Source: Salinilacihabitans rarus (GTDB taxonomy: Archaea; Halobacteriota; Halobacteria; Halobacteriales; Natrialbaceae). From it: 64,000 bases of DNA. Shown here one piece after another: positions 60,130-64,000 of this stretch. The notes under the pieces are model-generated. The model did no database searches and had not been told where the DNA came from. It saw nothing but the letters and a program-made list of their open reading frames with translations. The position numbers and the translations under genes were made by a program. The stretch covers positions 2,542,001 to 2,606,000 of the forward strand of contig NZ_CP100762.1 of NCBI RefSeq assembly GCF_024296665.1, given 5' to 3'. Each line of letters opens with the position of its first letter. Positions within the stretch are counted from its first letter, which is position 1.

Positions 60130-60162
60130 ACAGTTATCCGGGACGCGTCGGTACCGTCGAAC

Positions 60163-61602
60163 ATGAGCAGTGAACGGATCGCGGACGGACTCCCGGTAAC
60201 GTCGGCGGAGGATGCTGCGGCACTGATTCCCTCGGAGGCGACGGTGTACGCGAGCGGGGTCGGCGCGGGACCGAAGGACGTGCCGATGGCGCTCGCCCGC
60301 TCCGACCGGGACCTGTCGCTGTCGGTCGTCAGCAGCGCGGACGCGGGGTTTCTGGCCGACACGCAACTGATCGCAAGCGGCGGCGTCGACTTCCGGTACC
60401 CGTTCGCCGTCTGGCCCGACCACCGCCGGGCGGCCAACGACCGGAGCCTCGAGTTCGTCGACGACCACTTCTCGTCGATCTCCCTCGCCGTCGGGCAGGG
60501 CCAGTTCGACGGCCCGTCCGTCGCCGTCGTCGAGGCGGTGTCGGTCGACGAGGACCGGTTCGTCCCGACGACGGCCGTCGGCGCCATCCCCACGTTCGTC
60601 GAGCACGCCGACCGGGTGATCGTCGAGGTGAACGAGGCGGTCCCCCTCGAAGTCGAGCGGTTCCACGACGTGTACGTGCCGGGGACGCCGCCACGCGAGC
60701 CGATCCCCGTCTCGTCGCCCACCGACCGTATCGGCGACCCGTTCGTCGAACTGCCGGACGGCCCCGACGCGGTCGTCCGGACCGAACAGCCGCCGATGCC
60801 GTACCCGTTCCGCGAACTCACCGACGACGAGCGCGCCATCGCGGACTCGACCGTGGCGTTTCTCGAACGCGAGGTCGAGCGCAACCCGACCCTCGACGAC
60901 CGACTGACCATCGAGGTCGGCGTCGGCACCCTCGGCGACGAGATCATGCGGCGGCTGGGCGACCTCTCGACGGCCGACCGCGACCTCTCGTACTACGGCG
61001 AGGTGATCCAGGACGGTCTGCTCGAACTGGTCGAGGAGGGCGCGATCGACGGCGCCAGCGGGACCGGGATCGTCATCTCCCAGGAGTGGCTCGACCGCCT
61101 CTACGACGACCCCGAGCCGTTCGTCGACGACGTCCGCGTCCGGCCCGTCAGCGTCTCGAACGAGCCCTCGGTCATCCGGCGCCTCGGCGTCGTCGGGGTC
61201 AACAGCGCCGTCGAGGTCGACGTCTACGGCAACGCCAACTCCTCGCACGTCCGCGGCTCGAAGCTGATTCAGGGCGTCGGCGGCAGCGGGGACTTCGCGC
61301 GCAGCGCGCTCGTCTCCGTGTTCGTCCTGCCGTCGACCGCCCGCGACGGCGAGGTGTCCCGGATCGTGCCGAAGGCGACCAACGTCGACCACCCCCGGCA
61401 GGACGTCGACGCGATCGTGACCGAGCAGGGCGTCGCCGACCTGCGCGGGGTCGGCCCGGTCGAACGCGCCGAGCGCGTCGTCGAGAACTGCGCGCACCCG
61501 GCGTTCCGCGACGACCTCCGGGCGTACCTCGACCGCGCCCGCGAAGGCGACGGTCACATCCCCCACGATCTGGCGACGGCGTTCGACCCGATCGAACGCT
61601 GA
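60163..61602 (+). CDS. Acetyl-CoA hydrolase/CoA-transferase family protein
   Basis: A 479-residue class I CoA-transferase (Ach1/Cat1 type). YYGEVIQDG near residue 279 carries the Glu that forms the CoA thioester, GSGDFARSAL near 368 and VTEQGVADLRG near 421 are the conserved C-terminal motifs, and SSHVRGSKLIQGVGG lies between. It moves CoA between short-chain acids such as acetate, succinate or propionate; the exact pair is not readable. A divergent A/T-rich promoter precedes it. Confidence 0.92.
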   Translation: MSSERIADGLPVTSAEDAAALIPSEATVYASGVGAGPKDVPMALARSDRDLSLSVVSSADAGFLADTQLIASGGVDFRYPFAVWPDHRRAANDRSLEFVDDHFSSISLAVGQGQFDGPSVAVVEAVSVDEDRFVPTTAVGAIPTFVEHADRVIVEVNEAVPLEVERFHDVYVPGTPPREPIPVSSPTDRIGDPFVELPDGPDAVVRTEQPPMPYPFRELTDDERAIADSTVAFLEREVERNPTLDDRLTIEVGVGTLGDEIMRRLGDLSTADRDLSYYGEVIQDGLLELVEEGAIDGASGTGIVISQEWLDRLYDDPEPFVDDVRVRPVSVSNEPSVIRRLGVVGVNSAVEVDVYGNANSSHVRGSKLIQGVGGSGDFARSALVSVFVLPSTARDGEVSRIVPKATNVDHPRQDVDAIVTEQGVADLRGVGPVERAERVVENCAHPAFRDDLRAYLDRAREGDGHIPHDLATAFDPIER

Positions 61603-61648
61603 CGCGTCGTCGCGAAACGCGTTTGTCCCCGCCGCCCGACGTCCCCGC

Positions 61649-62242
61649 ATGGTCGACACCGAGGCGGCGATCGTCCTCTTCGACGGCTTCGACGAACTGG
61701 ACGCGATCGGCCCCTACGAGGTCCTCGCGAACGGCGCCCGCGCCGGCGCCTCGCTGTCCGTCCGACTCGTGACGCTCGAACCGACCGAGCGCGTCCGCGC
61801 GAGCCACGGCCTCCGGGTCGAACCCGACGGCGTCCTCGACGACCCCGACCTGCTCGTCGTCCCCGGCGGCGGGTGGACGGGAGACGACGGCGGCGTCCGC
61901 CGGGTCGTCGAGGACGGCGCGCTCGCCGAGCGGGTCGCGGACCTGCACGCCGACGGGACGACCGTCGCCTCCGTCTGCACCGGCGCGATGGTGCTTGCGA
62001 CCGCCGGCGTCCTCGACGGTCGGCCCGCGATCACCCACCGCGACGCCGTCGACGACCTCGCCGACTACGCCGACGTGACCGACGCGCGGGTGGTCGACGA
62101 GGGCGACGTGCTCTCCGCCGGCGGCGTCACCTCCGGCATCGACCTCGCGCTGTGGCTGCTCGAACGCGAGTTCGGCCCCGAGGTGGCCGAGCGCGTCGCC
62201 CGGGAGATGGAACACGAGCGGCGGGGCGAGGTCGTCCGCTGA
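61649..62242 (+). CDS. DJ-1/PfpI family protein
   Basis: A 197-residue class I glutamine amidotransferase-like protein. ASVCTGAMVLATAGVL near residue 108 contains the nucleophile Cys at the elbow, FDELDAIGPYEVL near 14 holds the conserved acidic residue, and LVVPGGGW near 70 the oxyanion region. The 'DELDxxGPYEVL' start is typical of the isonitrile-hydratase/ThiJ-like subgroup. The true substrate is unknown; roles in stress or glyoxal removal are common in this family. Confidence 0.9.
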   Translation: MVDTEAAIVLFDGFDELDAIGPYEVLANGARAGASLSVRLVTLEPTERVRASHGLRVEPDGVLDDPDLLVVPGGGWTGDDGGVRRVVEDGALAERVADLHADGTTVASVCTGAMVLATAGVLDGRPAITHRDAVDDLADYADVTDARVVDEGDVLSAGGVTSGIDLALWLLEREFGPEVAERVAREMEHERRGEVVR

Positions 62243-62321
62243 GGCGGCCGCGGGGCCGATCGGGCCGGCCGATCGGCCGCCGACCGAACGGCTATACGCT
62301 CCCGCGGCAATGTCCGCGTAC

Positions 62322-62972
62322 ATGAACGCAGCCCTGTTCGACATGGACGGCGTCCTGGTCGACTCCGAGGACTACTGGGTCGAACTCGAACGCGAGGAGA
62401 TCCTGCCCGAGGTCGTCCCGGACGACGACGTCGACGTCGCCGAGATCACGGGGATGAACTACCGCGAGATCTACGACTACCTCGACGCGGAGTACGGGAC
62501 CGCGGTCTCCCGCGAGGAGTTCGTCGACGTCTTCGAGGACGCCGCCCACGAACTCTACACCGAGCGCGTCTCCCTGCTCGACGGTACCCACGACCTGCTC
62601 GCGGAACTCGACGCACGCGGCGTCGCGACCGCGATCGTCTCCTCCTCGCCACACGACTGGATCGACATGGTGCTCGACCGCTTCGACCTCGACGGGGCGT
62701 TCGACGCGGTCGTCAGCGCCGAGGGGATCGACGGGCCGGGCAAGCCGGAACCCGCAATCTTCGAGCGCGCGGCCGCGGACCTCGGCGTCGCCGTCGAGGA
62801 GTGCGTCGTCGTCGAGGACTCCGAGAACGGGATCGAGTCGGCCGCCCGCGCGGGGACGGTCGTCGTCGCCTACCGGATCGACGCCCACGACGACCTCGAC
62901 CTCTCGCCGGCCGACGAGGTCGTCGACTCGCCGGCGGAACTGCGCGAGACGGTGCTCGGACTGGTCGACTGA
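62322..62972 (+). CDS. HAD-superfamily phosphatase (beta-phosphoglucomutase-like)
   Basis: A 216-residue HAD enzyme: FDMDGVLVDSE (motif I with nucleophile Asp, residues 6-16), VSSSPHDW near 106 (motif II), GKPEPAIFE near 142 (motif III Lys) and VVEDSENGI near 163 (motif IV). A helical cap sits between motifs I and II. It likely hydrolyses a sugar phosphate or a similar small phosphate ester. The TATA-like GCTATACGC (about 62290-62298) is 25-30 bases before the ATG at 62322, so I prefer that start over the ATG at 62310. Confidence 0.92.
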   Translation: MNAALFDMDGVLVDSEDYWVELEREEILPEVVPDDDVDVAEITGMNYREIYDYLDAEYGTAVSREEFVDVFEDAAHELYTERVSLLDGTHDLLAELDARGVATAIVSSSPHDWIDMVLDRFDLDGAFDAVVSAEGIDGPGKPEPAIFERAAADLGVAVEECVVVEDSENGIESAARAGTVVVAYRIDAHDDLDLSPADEVVDSPAELRETVLGLVD

Positions 62973-62979
62973 TCGCGGC

Positions 62980-64000
62980 TCAGACGACCTCGACCGTCCG
63001 CGTCTCCTCGTGGGGAACCAGCGGCTCCTCCGGGAAGGCCACGCTGACGCAAAATTCGAGTTCGTCCGCGTCGGCGCCGAAGACGCCGACCGGGACCGTC
63101 TCCGTCTCCCGGAGGTAGGTGTTCGAACTCGTCATCTCGACCCCGTTGACGGTCACGCGGACCCCCGCACGGGCGGGTTCGCCGACGTTCCCGACCGTCA
63201 CCTCGCACATCTCGCTCTCGCCGGTCGCGACCGAGTCGGGGAACGCGCCCCACTCGACCTCGACGGCCGGCAGCGACCGGGCGCTCTCGTACACCCGTTC
63301 CGCGACGCCCTCGGAGAGGCCGGCGTCGACGAGGCCGGCGACGCCCGCGTCGACGAGGTCGCCGAGGGTCGACAGCCCCTCCTTCGAGAGTTTGCTCGCC
63401 CGGCCGGAGCCGACGCCGTCGACGGCCGTCAGCCCGACCGCGTCGTCGGCGACGCCGTTCTCGATCCGGGCTTCGAGCCTGCGCGCGAGGTTGGCGTCGT
63501 GGGGACCGGCGAACCGGTCGAGGAACGCCCGCAGCGCCGACAGCAGTCGGAGGGCGTTCCGGCGGATCACCCACGCGTCGCTGCGCAGTTCCGAGGGGGT
63601 GGTGCCGCTGGCGGCGCCCCGGAGGATCGCGAGCACCTTCCGCTCGCCGGCGTCGAGGTCGCCCGTTTCCCGGCCGACGAGCACCGCGTTGATCGCGTCG
63701 CGTTCGGACTGGCGGGCCGAGACGGAGTCGAACTCCGCGGCGCGGGCGACGGCTTCGAGGAGGGCGTCCGCGTCGACCCCCTCGTCGCGCTCCGCGAGCG
63801 CCGCGAACCGGGCGGCCGTCTCCAGACGCAGGTAGTACTTCGAGGCGAGCACCCCGCGCGGGGTGGCCTCGATCGAGAGGTCCTCGCCGGTCTCGACGAA
63901 CCCCTCCTCGACCAGCCGTTCGAGGCAGTCCCGGACCTTCCCGCGGAGGTTCGGGAAGTCGTACGCCTCGGGTTTCGACTGGCCGCGGACGTAGTAGAAC
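62980..64000 (-). CDS. Ski2/Brr2-type DEAD/DEAH helicase, C-terminal part (partial)
   Basis: The last 339 residues of a larger protein that continues past the right edge; the frame is open to position 64000. The visible part begins FYYVRGQSKPEAYDFPNLRG, then a winged-helix-like region and PRGVLASKYYLRLETAARFA, the linker before a Sec63-like helical domain seen in Ski2, Hel308 and Brr2 helicases. A helix-hairpin-helix-like AVGLTAVDGVGSGRASKLSK near the middle and a C-terminal beta-sandwich follow. The helicase motifs themselves lie outside the window, so the exact branch is unsettled. Confidence 0.82.
   Translation of the reverse strand, partial: FYYVRGQSKPEAYDFPNLRGKVRDCLERLVEEGFVETGEDLSIEATPRGVLASKYYLRLETAARFAALAERDEGVDADALLEAVARAAEFDSVSARQSERDAINAVLVGRETGDLDAGERKVLAILRGAASGTTPSELRSDAWVIRRNALRLLSALRAFLDRFAGPHDANLARRLEARIENGVADDAVGLTAVDGVGSGRASKLSKEGLSTLGDLVDAGVAGLVDAGLSEGVAERVYESARSLPAVEVEWGAFPDSVATGESEMCEVTVGNVGEPARAGVRVTVNGVEMTSSNTYLRETETVPVGVFGADADELEFCVSVAFPEEPLVPHEETRTVEVV

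Overview
This is chromosomal DNA of a halophilic archaeon (class Halobacteria). The signs are high GC content, strongly acidic predicted proteins, archaeal TATA-like boxes about 26-33 bases before many starts with little or no leader, Tat signal peptides, and archaeal markers: SRP54, thermosome, MC1, archaeal PheRS, EndA, a Dim2-type KH protein, and arginine synthesis on the LysW carrier protein. The genus cannot be fixed by reading alone. I see no rRNA, CRISPR array, complete insertion sequence or virus.

Layout. 1-7.2 kb: a disulfide reductase cut by the left edge, a stand-alone HicB-like protein, SRP54, an antiporter fused to a TrkA domain, two UPF proteins, a Tat lipoprotein and a YccF protein. 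7.3-7.5 kb: tRNA-Arg(UCU) with a second copy of its 3' end. 7.5-19.3 kb: mixed metabolism and membrane genes, including a GCS2-family ligase, an M29 aminopeptidase with a duplicated 3' end, threonine aldolase, a cation exporter, an XPD-like helicase and a membrane-bound winged-helix protein. 19.3-27.9 kb: the arginine cluster argG-argH-lysW-argX-argC-argB-argD-argE, most junctions overlapping, preceded by a small arginine-rich reading frame; argF is absent. 28-39 kb: small regulators, threonine synthase, a tryptophanyl-tRNA synthetase without an Fe-S motif, an SBF transporter, the Dim2-like KH protein, thermosome and an alanine dehydrogenase-like enzyme. 39.3-45.1 kb: two leucyl-tRNA synthetases side by side, one with a bacterial-type core and one archaeal throughout. 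45-51 kb: Hsp20, peroxiredoxin, prephenate dehydratase, MC1, an AbrB-like protein and a large Tat-exported M14 carboxypeptidase. 51-60 kb: pheST, a second tryptophanyl-tRNA synthetase with a cysteine pattern like the [4Fe-4S] site of Thermotoga TrpRS, a divergent tubulin/FtsZ-superfamily protein, the tRNA-splicing endonuclease, and an EndoMS-N-like domain joined to zinc ribbons. 60-64 kb: a CoA-transferase, a DJ-1/PfpI protein, a HAD phosphatase and the C-terminal part of a Ski2-type helicase.

Main themes. Translation dominates: six aminoacyl-tRNA synthetase genes (two Leu, two Trp, PheS, PheT), EndA, SRP54, a KH ribosome-assembly factor and a tRNA. The most unusual items are the arginine-rich leader-like frame before argG, a related short insertion read in the same frame inside argH and leuS, the unlike LeuRS pair, the divergent tubulin-like protein, and the zinc-ribbon protein with an EndoMS-type N-terminus.
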